A stretch of 64,000 nucleotides of DNA, taken from the NCBI GenBank assembly GCA_030847615.1, contig JAUMIR010000004.1, positions 187,800,501 through 187,864,500 of the forward strand, given 5' to 3'. This DNA comes from Gambelia wislizenii (lineage: Eukaryota; Chordata; Lepidosauria; Squamata; Crotaphytidae). Both the position numbers and the translations under genes were made by a program. The notes below the pieces were generated by a model that did no database searches, was not told the DNA's origin, and saw only the letters and a program-made list of their open reading frames with translations. Of the stretch, positions 13,046 to 28,000 are shown piece by piece (position 1 is the stretch's first letter; each line of letters starts with the position of its first letter).

Positions 13046-16000
13046 GAGAGATTTGGGCAGTTCAGGGCAAGGACAGGCAAGGAAATTAATTTGAGCGGTC
13101 TTCCCCTCTTCTTCCACCTCTCTCTCCTACACTCAAGTCCAATCCTCCAGAGACTTGTCTGCTGCTCTTTGTATTAATTCTCCCAGCAGGCAGACAGAAA
13201 CAGCTCTCTTTTCTTTTTTCAGATACAACAAACCAGCACTGCACCATATAATCGCTCTCCTCTTCCTCTTTAGATCACCTGCCATAATCAATAACAAGGT
13301 AAAACCTCTATTCCTTTCACGATGGGAATAGTGAGTCCTACTACTTAAGCATCTCGGGGGAAGTGAATGAGCATGTAGATGCACTTAACTATTTTTAACT
13401 GCTAATTTTAAATATTTTTTCCAAGTTCTAACCATGAGCTTTGTTAATCAACAAGACTAACTCATTAAGACTCACTGGAAGAATGTAACATTCTTTCCAA
13501 ACTCTAGGCTGATATGCATTCAATCCTTTTGCTGCCTAGTGAGATTGCAAAACCAAGTAGTTTGCAATGATCTTAGTAGGCCAACCTAGTCCTTATATTC
13601 CTCAAAAACAAAACACCATGTACAGTGGGCCCTCGGTATCCATGGAGGTTTGGTTTCTGGATCCTGGCAGATACCAAAAAATGCAGATGCTGAAGTACCA
13701 TATTTATAAAAAGGTATAGGGCAGCAGCAAAGGTACCTACAAGTCCCAGCCACCATGTGCATATTCTTTGGGCTCCTCTGTCTCTGGGAAGTCCACCAGC
13801 TGTGTGCTTCAGCCTTTGAGCAGCTTCTGCAGGGATATGGTAATTGGAGGTGGCAGCAGAGCTCTTGCTCATTCATTCTTTAATGATGAATGAGTTACAG
13901 CCAATTGCAGGGAGGCAACCAGCTTCTTCAGGGACATGGCAATTGGTGCCACCACCAATCCTTATGCCCCTGTGGAAGCTGTTTGAAGGCAGAAGTGGGT
14001 GGATGGTAGGCTCCCCAGAGGTGGGGGAGCTCAGAGAATTTGAGCCCAGTGGCTGGGGCTTGTTGCAGCCTCCACTGCTGCCCTGGGACCACTACTCAGC
14101 CTGGTTGCACTATGTGTGCATGATGGGCTTTGACCTGGAGTTCAGCCAGGTTGTGGAGTGAGCAGGAGAGTCACAGAGCAAGTGTGATTAGGATTCCTTT
14201 CTTCTCCTTCCATATATAAGAGTGCTCACTTTATTAGATCTACTGGTTGTGTTTTTAAAATTAGAATATTTTGAATCTGTAGTTGGTTAAATGCATGTAT
14301 CCAGAGGCTGCGGATACAGCAGGCCCACTGTAGTGCTTCTTTCAGGGGGAAAGCAAGGCTGATAAGTTTCAGAACTGTAGATAGCATAATATGATATTGT
14401 TACTTCACTGTAACAATATTGTTACATTCTACTGAAGCCAGTGAGCTCATGACTGAAGTAGTGGTCTTTGAAACAAAACAATTTGTTTCACCACAAAAAC
14501 AGAGAATTAAAGTGGTTACCGTAAGTCTGATAAACAGAGGTAATGCAGATTTTATTAGACTCTTAGAGTAGGTTGGAGCAACAGTACAGATGGACAGAAT
14601 CTCCCAGTTTTGCTCTGGAAAAAGATTCAGCTGAAAGTGGTTCGAATGTCTATCCATATGTCCATTCTCACCCAAGTCCCACTGGACTGGCTAGATATGC
14701 CTTTTGAAGGAGATGGGAACATACATCTAGGTACCACTAATTGTGCAGAAGTTGCCCACAACTAGAGCTAGAGTGGGAGTAGAGAATTCTCAGTGTGTAA
14801 AATGGAATTTTTCATTGGGTGCTTTGACAGTGCATGAATCCCTAGCTATCTATGTTAGCTGTGGTATCCAAACATAAAAACATATTGTTTTTCATCACTG
14901 AGAGTTAGCCAAGGATGCTAGAGAAGAGTAGTAATCCAGACTCTGAATTTCTTTTTATAAGGATAAAAGGGAAGTGTGTCGCAAATATCATGAATGGATT
15001 AATCATATTGTCCCTGAACCATATTGTCTCTGAATGTATTATTATTTTATACCTGTCCCATTTTGGTCTTCTTTGGCACAACCCCCACCCCACCCTGGGA
15101 GACAGCTGGAAAGGCCTGATTTGACTCTTGACGAAGCTTACAGTATCAAATATAATTTGCTATGGCTGTCTCTTAGTCAAAGTGATTAATCAACTAAAAT
15201 TTGTGTTCATATTATTTATAGTTAGATCATTATTTTAGATAGGTAGCTTTATGCCTTCATCGCCTCTTGCTGAATAAGGTTGGAGAAAAAAACAACAGAA
15301 CAGTGAGCAACAGGTTTAGAAGAGCAGCAATTCTGAGCCAGAGAAGTAAAACAAAATTATGTCACAGGTGTAAGATCAAAAGATTACTCTTCCTACTCTT
15401 TTCATGTTGGACTTGGTCCAACCATGAAAAGCTAAACATTCAGTGTAATTAAGCTGTCATTTAAGGATCCCCAATCGCTCAGCACATAAAATGAAGCATT
15501 ACATTACTAGCAGAGCCTTCTGCTGCACAGGGGTTTGCAGTCAACTAAAAAACAAAAAAGGAAGGAGGGAAATAAATAGAGAGTAGACTTGAATGTACAA
15601 GTCAACATAGTTGTAACAAGTGTAGTGATAATCTAAAGTATTCTTTGGTGTTTTAATAGGGGAACTAGGATATCGTTCTGTACTCCAAAGCAAGGGCTTT
15701 AAAGTGTCTCCAGGACCTTGACTGGACATTCCAGAAAGATGCTCCAATTTAGAAGTGTGTTTAGTGGCCCCATTTGTGTTAAAGACCAGAGAAGTTAAAG
15801 ACCTGACATTAAGTGCTGTTTGGAAGTGGTATACACTGCCTTGGAGTGTGGTGGAGTCTCCTTCTTTGAAGGTTTTTAAACAGAGGCTAGATGGCCATTT
15901 GTTGGGAATGCTTTGATTGTTTATTCCTGAATGACAGGAGGTTGGACTGGATGGCCCTTGTGGTCTCTTCCAACTCTATGATTCTATAATTCTAAGCATT

Positions 16001-19000
16001 TGAAACACTCCAGCTTTCTCTCTCTTTTTTAATCTACAAAAACGCAGCCCTAGTGTGCTATTCAGACACAATAGTCCCAACCACTTAGCCATGGTTGAGG
16101 GGCAGAAATGAGTTGAGTGCTATGGGTTTTCCCCTTCACATGCAAATATGTGGTACCATGGTTACACGTGGTTCATACTAGTGGAGCTAGTGAAGAATCC
16201 TGATCTTTCCAGTCTCACTGATTTGGCTTCCTCAACCCACATTGCTGCTGCCCTTCAAACCTGATCTCCTACCTGTGCTACATTAATTTGCTTCAGTCCA
16301 TGTGTTCATTCTCCCTGGCTGAAAACATTCAAGAATGTCTAAAGAAAATAGAGGGTGGGGGTAGGGAGGTGGAGGTGGGGTGGGGAGATACTTTATCTGA
16401 ACAACTTATATATAGGAAGCGCCCTTTGCTGAATTGTGCTGTTCCTATCATTGAATCATAGAATTGTAGAGTTGGAAGAGACCATAAGGGCCATCCAGTC
16501 CAACCCTCTGCCACGCAGGAAATCAATACTGTAGCTTTCCTAAAAGAGTTTCAGGCAGAGGTTTTTCTCAATACCTGCTACCTGGAATTGAATCTAAGAC
16601 ATTCTGCATGCACAGCATATGTTCTACCATGGATTCATGCCCCATTAACAGTTTTAAAAGTGTAATTAATCTACTACATAAAATTTCATTTCATATTAAT
16701 AATACCTGATCTTCTTCCAAAAGTATCAAGCCAACAACTGCAATGTTAATATTGCCTCCAATTGTTCCATCTCTAAACAAAGCAGAAACCTGAAAGGAAA
16801 TACAGAAATCAAGCTCTTGGGGCCTAGTAGGACAGTTCTGTATACAATAATTGGAGTACTGCTATTTGAATTCATTTAAAAACAATGTCACAAGCTATTA
16901 ATAGAAATATGCTTAAAAATATGTCCACCAAACTTTTTGGGGGGTTATCATTTCAGAAACTCTGCTTAAACATCTGGTTTGTGAAACCTCAAAAGTGTTT
17001 AGTCTTTAAGATGCCACTGTACTCTTTGTTGTTTTTGCTTATCCATGATACAAAGATATTTGAAAATTAAAAACAACACAGCACAGTCTAAGCAAAATTA
17101 TATCCCATTGAATTCAAATGTAGAATTAAGTAAGTGGCAAGGGCTCCTGGAAAACTAAACATTTGCTGCTCGTTGTATCTTATTGATTACTTAGCAGAAT
17201 TGACAAAAACCCATTAGATGTTTAGGAGCAGACCAAGACACTATTTTCTTATTTAAAATGCCTCACTACTTGTATAGTTCTCTCTCTTTTCAACTATATC
17301 TATACCAGGAGTGTACAAAGATGCAATTGGACTGCAATTCCCATGAGCCCTAGCATGAACTTTGCAATGGTCAGGAATGCTTAAACTGGAGTTCAGTAAT
17401 ATCTGGAGGGCTGTACTTCTCCTATCATGGTTTATACTCAGTGTGGCTGATGAGCTCAGAAAGTTCTAGGTCAATGATCCCAAACTCTAGTCCTCCAAGT
17501 GTTTCAGACTTCAACTCCCAGAAGCCTCAACCACCTTAGCCAATTATCAAGGATTCTGGAAGCTGAAGTCCAAAACTCCTGGAAGACCAGAGTTTGAGAA
17601 ACACTGTTCTAGGTTGACGTGGGGAAACTTTAGCCACCAAATGTTCTGACCAGCAGCTTTTATCAGCATAACAGAGCATCACCAGTACTAAGGAAGTGTG
17701 GGAGTTATGGTCAGAACATCTGGAAAGACAACATTTGCTCTAGATCTTGTTCTGTAGAATATACAGTTGGCCCTCTATATCCAGAGATTTGGCATCCATA
17801 GTTTTCACTGTCCACAGCTTGAAAATATTCCCCTCCCCAAATAAAATAAAATAATTCCAAGTAGCAAACCTTCATTTTGCCATTTATATAAGGGACATCA
17901 TTTTAACTATGCCATTGTATATAATTGGACTTGATCATCCACGAATTTTGATATCCACAGAGGTCCTGGAATCAAACCCCAGCAGATACCAATGTCCCAC
18001 TATAGTGATATCACCTGGTGAACCCCTGCTAACCTGTCTTTGTGGACTCCTAAAAAATCAGGCTCTTTGAAATGTTTATACAGCTGAGGCAGGAGCTCCT
18101 GACCTTTTCTTCATCTGGGATGCTTGTCTGCTCAGCTTTGGTCATTTGGCTGTCCCTGGAAGGAAACGTTTAACTCACTCATGGAAGCAAAGGGACTTAA
18201 GTGTATTTAAGTTTGGCCAGATCATACCAAATTGGTTTGTGTGAAGTTCACATCAAAAGAGACCTCCGGCATCAAAATAGGATTGATGGGCATATGTCAT
18301 TACAGGGTTGTAGGACACAAAACAACCTGCAGCCATGAAGAGAGCATTTGAGGTTCACATTCATCCACTTCCTGTTGCAAATACGGTATTTAATTGCTCT
18401 GCCCCCCTGTAAACTAGAGGTTAACTAACACAAACATGCAATAAAGCATGAAGAATACAAACACTGTAGTTGCTATTTACAGTTTATCTTTACATAGTTT
18501 TGTTTTGTTAGAAAACACATATACCTATCTTATTTATTATTATGCTTCTATCCAGTTGTACTCAAAAGAGCTCAGAGTAGCAGGCATGGGTCTTCCTCCC
18601 CCCCTGGATCCTCATAATATTCCTGTGATGTGAATTAGACTGAAAGTGATTTGCCAAATTTCAGATAGTGAGCCTTAAACACAGTTCTTTTACATGCAAG
18701 TGAGGGACTGTGTTACGTCATGCTCTCCAAGTGAAAGCATATCAGAAGGGGTAGCTGGAAAGTTCCTCCACTTGAAAAGAATGAATTTGGGTTTATACCT
18801 CACCACAAAGCTTTCCATCAGTAATGCACATGCACACACACAGAATTTGTAACCCAGATACTGATCAAATTTGTATTTTCCTCCCAGCATTCTGTTTGGA
18901 TTAGATTGCAGGCAGCAAATATTTAACTCTCCCTTTGAAATTAAAGTGACACAGGGACTTGATTTTTATTAGACTGAGCTATACAGTTTATAAAAATAAA

Positions 19001-22000
19001 TAAATAAATAAATGTGCTTTAAAAACTAACAAATTTATTGAGGCATAATGTTTTTGGGCCAGAGGTCACTTCATATAGCATGTGAAGTTTTCTCAGTCTG
19101 TGCAGTTTTGTCAGTTTTGAATGTCTAAGTTTGGGCCTCCCTGATCATTTTCAGAGCAACACCCATCTGAAATAGAAGTATTTACTGCTCTGTGGTTTCA
19201 CATGATAGCCTTTGCATATTCTTAGAGTGGTTATGTTAAAGTTCACGCTAATTGTCATTTATATACTTGTGCCCAAGGGGAACTAGAAGGTATTACTGTA
19301 TACACTATGTATTGTATTGCCTTTGGTACACTTTTCCAAGGGAAAGGTTTTTAAAGGAAATGCTTGCTGATATTTCAATTTCTAATGATGCTGTGAAAAC
19401 CTGTTATTTGATATCCATTGATGACAAGCACACATCATACCTCTTTCTCAGCTTGTGGCCCTCCAGATGTTGCTGGACTACAACTCCCATCCTATATGTT
19501 ACCTAGTGTTTCTGATAGTGAAACATGTTGAGACTTGCAATCAATAAAAAAACTGAACAGCTACATGATGACTTCCTGTTCTAGCTACTCAAAGAATTAA
19601 GTGAGAGTTTGTTTCCTGAATATGCAATATGACTGCATATCATTTATGATAAACATTAATGAATTCCCCTCTATGTTGTATTTGGGTATGGCATGCATCC
19701 TTTCCCTACATATGTGATAACTACTGGTTTTAGGTGAACCATTTGATGTAATTTGACTACACATCTTCCAACACTGTGAAGAGGGAGCACAGAAATCATG
19801 AAGAAGGCAAATTAATAGGTGAATTTGTAATGGCCTTTAGTGTCATAATCTAATTTTTGTAGACATTTTTACTGCCCAACTTTACTTAAGAAGAAGAACC
19901 ATCATACCATATTGAGTATAGTTAAGACATAAGTAGTAATGTTGTCATGGCCATGGTTTTGCATCATTTTTTTGTCAACCACCACTAAAGTCTCAACATT
20001 TAGCTCTTTGTTCTTGTGGGCCTTCAGAAGAGATCGCTTGTTTCGTAGCAGGTATTTATATTCATCTGGTAAGATATAGGTGTCTCCAGAAGGAGGCTGG
20101 GGCATATCTGCAAAAGCCAAGATAGGAAATGTCAAAGTTAAAACAAAATCATATGTATGAAAGAGAGATAAAACCAAATCAACAGCTTACCTATGTGAGC
20201 AAGATTATAGGAGTCATTTATATAAATCAAGATATAATCAAAGTTATAGTTCAGTGACAGAGTATCTGTTTTCCATGTAAACTGTCCCAAGTAAGTTCTG
20301 AACACATCCAGTTAAAGCTGGGGTGGGGAACACTTGGAGTGCAACTCCCACCATGCCTCACCAATGATTAAAGGCTTATGAGAGTTGCAATCCAGCATCA
20401 TCTGGGAGGCACACAATCTCCACCCTGAGTTAAAGGATCTCATTAGGAGAGTTGGGAATGACCTGTGCTGATATCTGGGAGAGTTGCAGCCTGGAAAAGG
20501 ATCAGGCATGTGTAATAAGAATGCACTACCAGAATGTAGTGAGTTTTCATTTTATGGAGGAATATATGCAACCTTCCATGCATGACTGCATCTGTGTACC
20601 ACTACAGTGCTTTACATTTGTCCCCTCCATTTAAAGTGTTATTTCTCAATTGGTGCTTTGAACATTTACTACACAGATCATTATCAGTCAAGCCTATGTG
20701 AGTTGATTTCCCATTTACAGATGTTAACTGCATCAGTATCAGATAGGAAACACGGAAAAGCAGAAATCGCATCCAGTAGTGTACGAATGAGCCAATTTGG
20801 GGTGTGCTTCGGTTATGTGCATAGAGACTGGTATGTACTCCCACAGTAACACCACTTTTGCTTAGCTGTGCAAAAAAGTTCCCAAACATTTTCAAATATC
20901 TTGAGAACTATAAGACTACAAAATAAGCCAAAAGCACTGTTGGAGGTTGTCACAATAAAAATATGAAGATCATGGGCAAAATCTAGTCAAAATTAAGCCC
21001 TTTCATACCCTATTGTTTTAAACAGGATAGATGTAAGTACACACTGAATGCATCAATTTATATAAACAAGACTTAAACATTTTTGCCACAATTCATCATT
21101 GTTTAGTATTTTAAGTCCTACAGGGTTCAGTTGGTGTATTAGTATGTGCTTGCTTCTTTTCTGTTTAAATCAGTAGGATTTCAGAATACTTAACTTTGGT
21201 TGCGTTGTGCTAAAGATGTTTAGGCAGAGATTGACAAACATGGACGTGTGCTTGTAAATAAGCTTAGTATTTTAAGACCACAACAAGGCTGTCAGAGAAA
21301 GGCCAAGGCAAAGGCCTCGGATGATGTACATCATGAAATGTTCACCTAAATGACTGTTCTCATACAGTTAGGGAACACAAATCTTTTTTGAGGTTCTAAC
21401 TTTAGGAACAGAGGACTTCCAAAAGTGAAGCAGTGTTTGTACAAAACATGGGGATAGGTTTAAGCTGTTAGAAGTGTTTTGTTGTACAGCCAACACACAA
21501 TTTGTTTAGGGAACATATCTGAAATAATCTCTTGCACACCATTAACATGTGGGTAGATCCAAGGAGTTCATCTTAACTTCATCTCCTTGCTCTTACCTGT
21601 GTTTACTGAAAAAAGTACAACTGAATTGCAAATGAATAATTTTAACAATAGCTACATAGAGAGTGTAATTAATGGGGGTGGGGGTGGACTATGTCCTTAC
21701 ATACATTTCTTGCGCCTCCCACAAAAGTGCTGTTTTTCCTGCCGCTCGGAATTGCGATGCTGCTGCTGCTTTTCTTGAAAAACATTATTGTGAGCATCCA
21801 CTTCCCTTTGCCTCTCATCATTCACAGTTACCTCATTATCGATTGCCAGCTGAGGCTCAGTAGATCTCTTATATAGTATGTGAGAGTGGTGACCATGAGG
21901 TGCAGAATAGTTATGTTTAAGTGCAAGATTTGGAGGTAGTGGTTTCAGCAAGTAATCAGCTTCCTGCGTCCTTATCAACCCTGACTAGAAAAACAAAACA

Positions 22001-25000
22001 CAATTAGAAATGAGACCAGTAGCTTCAGCTCACCCTTCAGGAGACTTCTAGCTCTTTTCTTACACTTGGCTTCTAACCACATCTTAACCTATAGAGCTAT
22101 TATTAGAAAAACATGCTCTGCAGATCAAAATCTAGCCTCCTTCCCTCTCTGAAGCAAATCTGTCCCCACCTTTTGACGTGCCAGTTTTAACAATGGTTCT
22201 GTCCACAGCTTGGAAAAGTAAAATTTTAGGATTACAGCTCAAACTTGCCTTCCTGGTTTGGGCATTCTGGGAGATGTAGTTTCCAAAATTAACTTTTCCA
22301 GGCTCTGGCAGGAGCAGCTGGTGGTTTCCATGTTAGTAGAGTAGTGAATCTGCTCTAGATTTTAGACCAAACTTTAAAGTTTTTTTTTTTAAAGATGATG
22401 AACCCTGTCCTTCAAACAGGTCCACCACAATGGATAGCTCCTTTGAAGGTCAGTTGATTTACCACCTCACTGCCAGGGAAGCCACCAACCACCACTGGTT
22501 ATATCTACATGGATTTTAACCATGGTTAGCACTAAGCAGGGTTTTTATGCTTAGGATTCAGCAAGGTGTACAAGGGGCATGGGGCCATGCCTGTCATCTC
22601 CATCTTCACCTCTGTGCGCATTCAGTCCTTGGACTTCCTTTTCCTTCATGTTCACCTGAATGCAAACAGAAGCCTCCATGTGACTGAGAACTCTATCAGG
22701 CTTCCTGAGCATGCAGAGGTTCCTGCTCACGTCTACTCAAACACAGATCCGTCCACCCATCCAGCTATATATTATTGTATACCCCACCTTTCCACCAAAC
22801 TGTGACAAAGGGAATCCTCCTTCACACTTTTCCTCTCATCACAAAAAGGGTAAGAGCTTAAACTGCAGGGCTAGTACATGTCAGGATATTGTAGGTGGAG
22901 CTGGTATACACAGACCTATCAGATTTGGGAAAAGTTACTTTTTTTGGACTTCAGTTCCCAGAATCTCCCAGCCAGCATGGCCAGTGGCATTGGGAACATG
23001 TGTACCAGTAACCACACTGGGTGGGGAATTCTGGGAATTGTACTTTAAAAGGTTTACATTTCAGTCTCAAGCTGTGGGCCTCATGCCTTTTAATTTTGGG
23101 CAGAAGAGTACAGGAATCCTGAAGCACCCCGGGTTTCTTACCCATGGTTAACAGACTGGGCATTACTGTATCTCCAACAGACCTGTGTTCCCCTATAACT
23201 TTGCTCTGCAAATCCATTTCAGATTCTGTTAAAACACAAGCCCTGTTCCGTCTCTTTGCTTGACATCTGTACTGCCAAGCAAAGTTTGACAGTACTGACA
23301 AGGAAGTTGTCATTTTTCATGCTAAAATTAAGATGAACTGTGAAAAGACAGATTGGACACACTAAAATGTATGTGTATGTATGTGGGAAGACCATTTAAA
23401 TCTAAGTGATTGGTATTACCATTTTGTAATTGTTCACCACTGAAAAGAAAGCAGCATTTACAAAGTAGCCCTTCATTGGTCTGGGAAGAAGACCAGTTAG
23501 GAGTTTGGGCATTATATTTATATCTCATACCACCACTGATAAAGCTTGCCTCCCTAGTAGGCAATGAGAAGCCTTTATGGATGGAACTCCTATGCAGACA
23601 TACACTTTCCTCTCTATACTTCACCTCAATGTTCCACATAGCTGTATATCATCCTTCCACAGCCCAGCACTTTCCAGTTGTGTTGGACTACAATTCCCAT
23701 AAGTAAAATCAACAACATGACTGGTTAAACTGGTTAGTGAAGATGAGTGTTATCTTCCAAAGTAACTGAAAGGTACTAAGCTAGGGAAGGCTACTCTTGA
23801 TGAAATCTTTCTAGCATTCCTCTCTTATCACCACCAAATCAATCAATTAGAAAACCAAAAGTAAGGAGTTTCTCCTCCCCCTCCTTCAGCTATACTTAGG
23901 CCAGGGTCACACAATTTGCAGCTCCTGCAAACTTAGTACAACCTAACAACCATGTATTGTGACCCATTAGGTGCCAAATGGTCTTCATAGCCTCAGGTCT
24001 TCAAGTTTAAGCCTCTGATTGATAAACTGAGAATAAGGGCAGATAGTATGTTATAGGAAACTGAAGATAGCTGCTGAAAATCTGAACATCTGCGCTTATC
24101 CATATACTTATTCTCTGCCTTCATTCCATATCATTGTCTGCTACTAGTGGAGGAGTATAACAATATTAGGACTTGGGAATGTACTCAACATTACAGCAAC
24201 CTTCCCCAACCTGTAGGGAATCATCATCTCTGGCCATACAGGCTTAGGGTGGTGGGATCATTAGTGCAGCACAGCTGGAGGGCACCATGTTGGGGAAGGC
24301 TGCCAGCCATCAGTTTTTGTGTGTGTGGTGGTGGGGGAGGAGGGGTTACTCACAGTATGAGGCATTTGTCTGTTTAATATTAAGCACTAGGGAAATTGTT
24401 GTAAGCTAGTCATTTGGGAATTCTCAAGTGGAATTCATCACAGTACTAGAAGCTGTACCAAAGGAAACAATTCTCATTTGGCAAAGAAAGAGACTGGATG
24501 AGCTAATAGGTCTTTTCCATCACTATAAAATTATGATTTTATATTTCCTAATATAAGGCCAAGTGCTCATTTGCCCTCTGGGTCAAACATGTAGTAACTC
24601 TTGGGGTATCCAAACTCTACCTCTTAACAGAAAGCCTCCTACTTGTTATTGTGTTGCCATATCAACTTACAAAACACAGTACAAAGGATTACAACACACT
24701 GCTGTGACTGGCATCTTTATACACTCCTCAGAAGGTGGTGATGTGGGGAAAAATCAGAGTAATCTCAAAGCACAGGTTTTCATATCCAGGCCAAAAATTA
24801 AAATAAAATAATGATTTATGGATAAAGCAAAAAGTAGACCTAAAACCCAGCTTCCTGTTAGGACAAAATCAGTTCCAGAATGAACACAGGAATGAGGTTC
24901 CATGGGTGGGGTGAGGAGCCTATATCCCCAAATGTTGTGCTGGACTCCTCCACACACATACACCCTATGGTTGCACCAAACATTTCCACACATTCTTGAA

Positions 25001-28000
25001 TGCATGGCCGCAGTGTGAACAGAATAATATGAATTTGCTCTTGACCCCACCAGAACTAATCATGGCAAAATGGAAGAAAATTAAGCGAGATGCAAGACCA
25101 AAAAAAAGAAAGAGTGCTTAATAGCTTGAGGTGTTACAGCGCCCCTTTGTACATTTAGGCATTTAGACACCTAGACAAGGGAGGAGGAAGAGAAATTGGT
25201 GGCCATGAATATAGCAGAGTTGGATTCAGCAATTTGGCAACTTTCTTTCCCATGATAAAGTGTGCTGAGACTAAGGACTTGATCAGATATGGTAAATATG
25301 GCATCATAATGACGCCTAATGATTGCAGAAGAGCGCACATATTAAATGGTGTTTCCTTTCGCGATCATGTACTGTCAATAAGGCGTACTTTTTTATTGAC
25401 AGGCCAAGCCATCAATTGATCTCCCATTCTGTTTTGTTGCCAGCATTGCCAGCATTTGAATCCTTGCACCATTGTGCTCAGTAATACAGTGTCAATTGTC
25501 AGAACACTTCTGGGTGAGATCGGGACTCACCCAGGGGTAGGGGATGCTCTTTTTTTTTTTAACCTCCCTGGTTTACTTTCAATGTTTAAAGTGTGTTTAT
25601 GTGCTTGTGCATACCTTTTGTGTGTTTCTTTTTCATTATCTTTTGATTTTGCCATGCTTGTGTCTTCTCGCAAGAATCAGTAAAATCTGAAATCAGGAAG
25701 TAAACGGAGCTCCATTCCCTCTCCATTAGTGTCTGAACTGCCTCTTTAATGCGAGTAAGGTCTGGTGTGTGTGTGTGTGAGGTTTCTTTTGCCAGCATAA
25801 AAACACCACAAAATATGAAAAAGAACATTAATGGAGGGTGGTCTGATAAAGTCCTAAATGACACAGCACCCCCAGGGGAAAACGTAGTGTTTTTTGGGGT
25901 CTATTTCTACAAATGGTGGGTTTTATGAGCAGAAATAGATGCAAATAGGCTGCTATTTTCCTAACAAGGATGCTGTGATAGTCCAATGCTGCATGATGGG
26001 AAAAGAATGGTCCACTATGGAGCTGAAAACTTCACTGCTTACTGCTGCATTTTTTAACATATGCTATGCAATTTAGGGGGACTCTTGGAGAGAGCAGGAG
26101 CCTTAAAGAAGCTATACAAGGTACTGAACCTATTTCAGGAATGAGATAAGCACCTTGGACAGCATCTTTAAGTCCAGAATAACTCCTTGAGTGGATTCAC
26201 CATCCCACTGACATGGAAGCCTGCTACCACCACCGGGGCAGGAGCGGCTCAGGCATGGGCACCAGCAGCAGAATTCCCATGCCTTCCCAAGTTTTACACT
26301 TGCTCACTTGGAACTTGCTCAAAGTATCAAGCTCTTTTGGAATAAATGAGGAAATACTTGTGCATCTCTGAATTTAACATGCTTTGTATTAAATCAGTCT
26401 GGTGTACTATAACATGATCATTGACTTTCAACTAACTTGTTTTTCAGTTTCCAGTGAACAAAACTCTAGCATCATCTGACATATAAGCTTCCTTAATGCA
26501 GAGATATTTCATTTCTTTCCATTGGTTTAGTGGAATGAGTCCTCCCACAGCCATGCCCCAAAATGCATCAGCTGGCTTTAATGCCAGTTCTGAAAAGTAG
26601 ATTATCTCATTATTCTTTAGGGTAGGACCACGGCTATATGGAACTAGAATGGCAAGAAGCAATTTACATGTGTGAATGAGCAATCACACACATAAAGAAC
26701 TGTTATTCACTGAATCATATCAGCAGTCTTAGCATTCTGCCTTGGCACTAGGTCTCCAGGGCATTCCTAAGTTTGGGGTGCCTTTATTATTTATGGAATT
26801 CTTGAAAAAGTCACTTGTTTGGACCACAGCTCCCAGATTTTCCCAGCCCACCTGGCTGTGGGGCTTCTGGAAGCTATAATCTTTAAAAAAGATTAACTTT
26901 TCAAAGTTCTGATTAGTGGACAATCTTGAACCTTTCACAGAGACAGGGTGGGCAGGTAGGAGGTGAGAGAAAGCAGGAAGTCATTTAGAATCAATGAGAC
27001 TTCCCACTGAAACCCAGCAAAGAGTCAGGTATGAGATTTGCCCTTCTCCTAAGTTCCAGCTTGGGAAAATGCAGATTCCCATCCCTGGCAAAACACTGAA
27101 TTTCCCAAGGAATTAGACTCCTTGCCAGTTTCTCACTTTATGCTGCACAAGTGGAGCCAGTCATCAAGGGCGGAGAACTCTTAAGATATGCATATGTGAA
27201 CCTCAGGGAATTCTAACACTGGCCTGTCCAAATGGTGTTGGAGGCAGGGGGAAAAAGAAAGAAAAGGGTTACCAATGAAAACCTGAGCACATGTCCCTCA
27301 ATTATACAAGAGAGAGGCAGAGTGGGTGGTTGGGTGGGTGAGTGGAGGAGGAATCAGACTTTTGCTTACTGGCTCTACCCCCTGGCCTCCATGGTTCAAG
27401 GTCCTGTTTGTGGAAAGACAAATGCATGTAGGCTTGTATCAGTGGTGGTTGGTGACTCCAATGTCAGTAGGGCAGTGAATCCACTTTGGATTTTAGTCTT
27501 TACTTTAAAGGAGCTATCTAAAGCACTGAATCTATTTTGGAGGCAAGGTTCAATGTCTTGGATAGCAACTTTAAAGTGAAGACTAAAACCCAGAGTTTTA
27601 GCCACTGCTCCATTGACATGAGAGCCACCAGCTGCCACTACTCTGTGACTTCTGTTTTGCAAGATACAGCAGCATGAATAGAGGATGAACCACTGTGTGA
27701 ATGGGATCTCAAATATCATAGAATCATAGAATTGTAGAGTTGGAAGAGACCACGAGGGCCATCCAGTCCAACCCCCTGCCACGCAGGAAATCTTGATCAA
27801 AGCATCCCCGACAGATGGCAATCCAGCTTCTGTTTAAAGACCTCCAAGGAAGGAGACCCCACCACGCTCCGAGGGAGTGTGTTCCACTGCCGAACAGCTC
27901 TTACTGTCAAAAAGTGCTGGGACTAGGGATGTCAGTTCCTCAGTTCTGCCACCCTTCATGAGGTCCACAGAGCTCTTATACCACGTACCCTCAGTAAAAC

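Larger units (their letters stand above)
12272..16705 (-). other. ADAMTS16 intron 6
   Basis: It holds a compound GT/GA/GACA microsatellite (12978-13050), a TA-flanked mariner-like element (13623-14330) and two CR1 3' fragments (15808-15993 plus; 16452-16526 minus). The stretches 12330-12960, 13060-13600 and 14340-15800 show no gene or clear repeat. Confidence 0.65.
16790..19907 (-). other. ADAMTS16 intron 5
   Basis: It carries short palindromic DNA elements (about 17310-17745), a mariner-like element (17764-18002), a degenerate SINE (18530-18700), an (AAAT)n tract (18990-19013) and a fragment of a 'ccagatgttgctggactaca' element (19447-19500). The remainder is featureless. Confidence 0.6.

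Noticed and set aside
12767..13177. ORFs with Ser/Leu/Thr-His or Cys-Val runs
   Set aside because: Translations of the GT/GA/GACA microsatellite.
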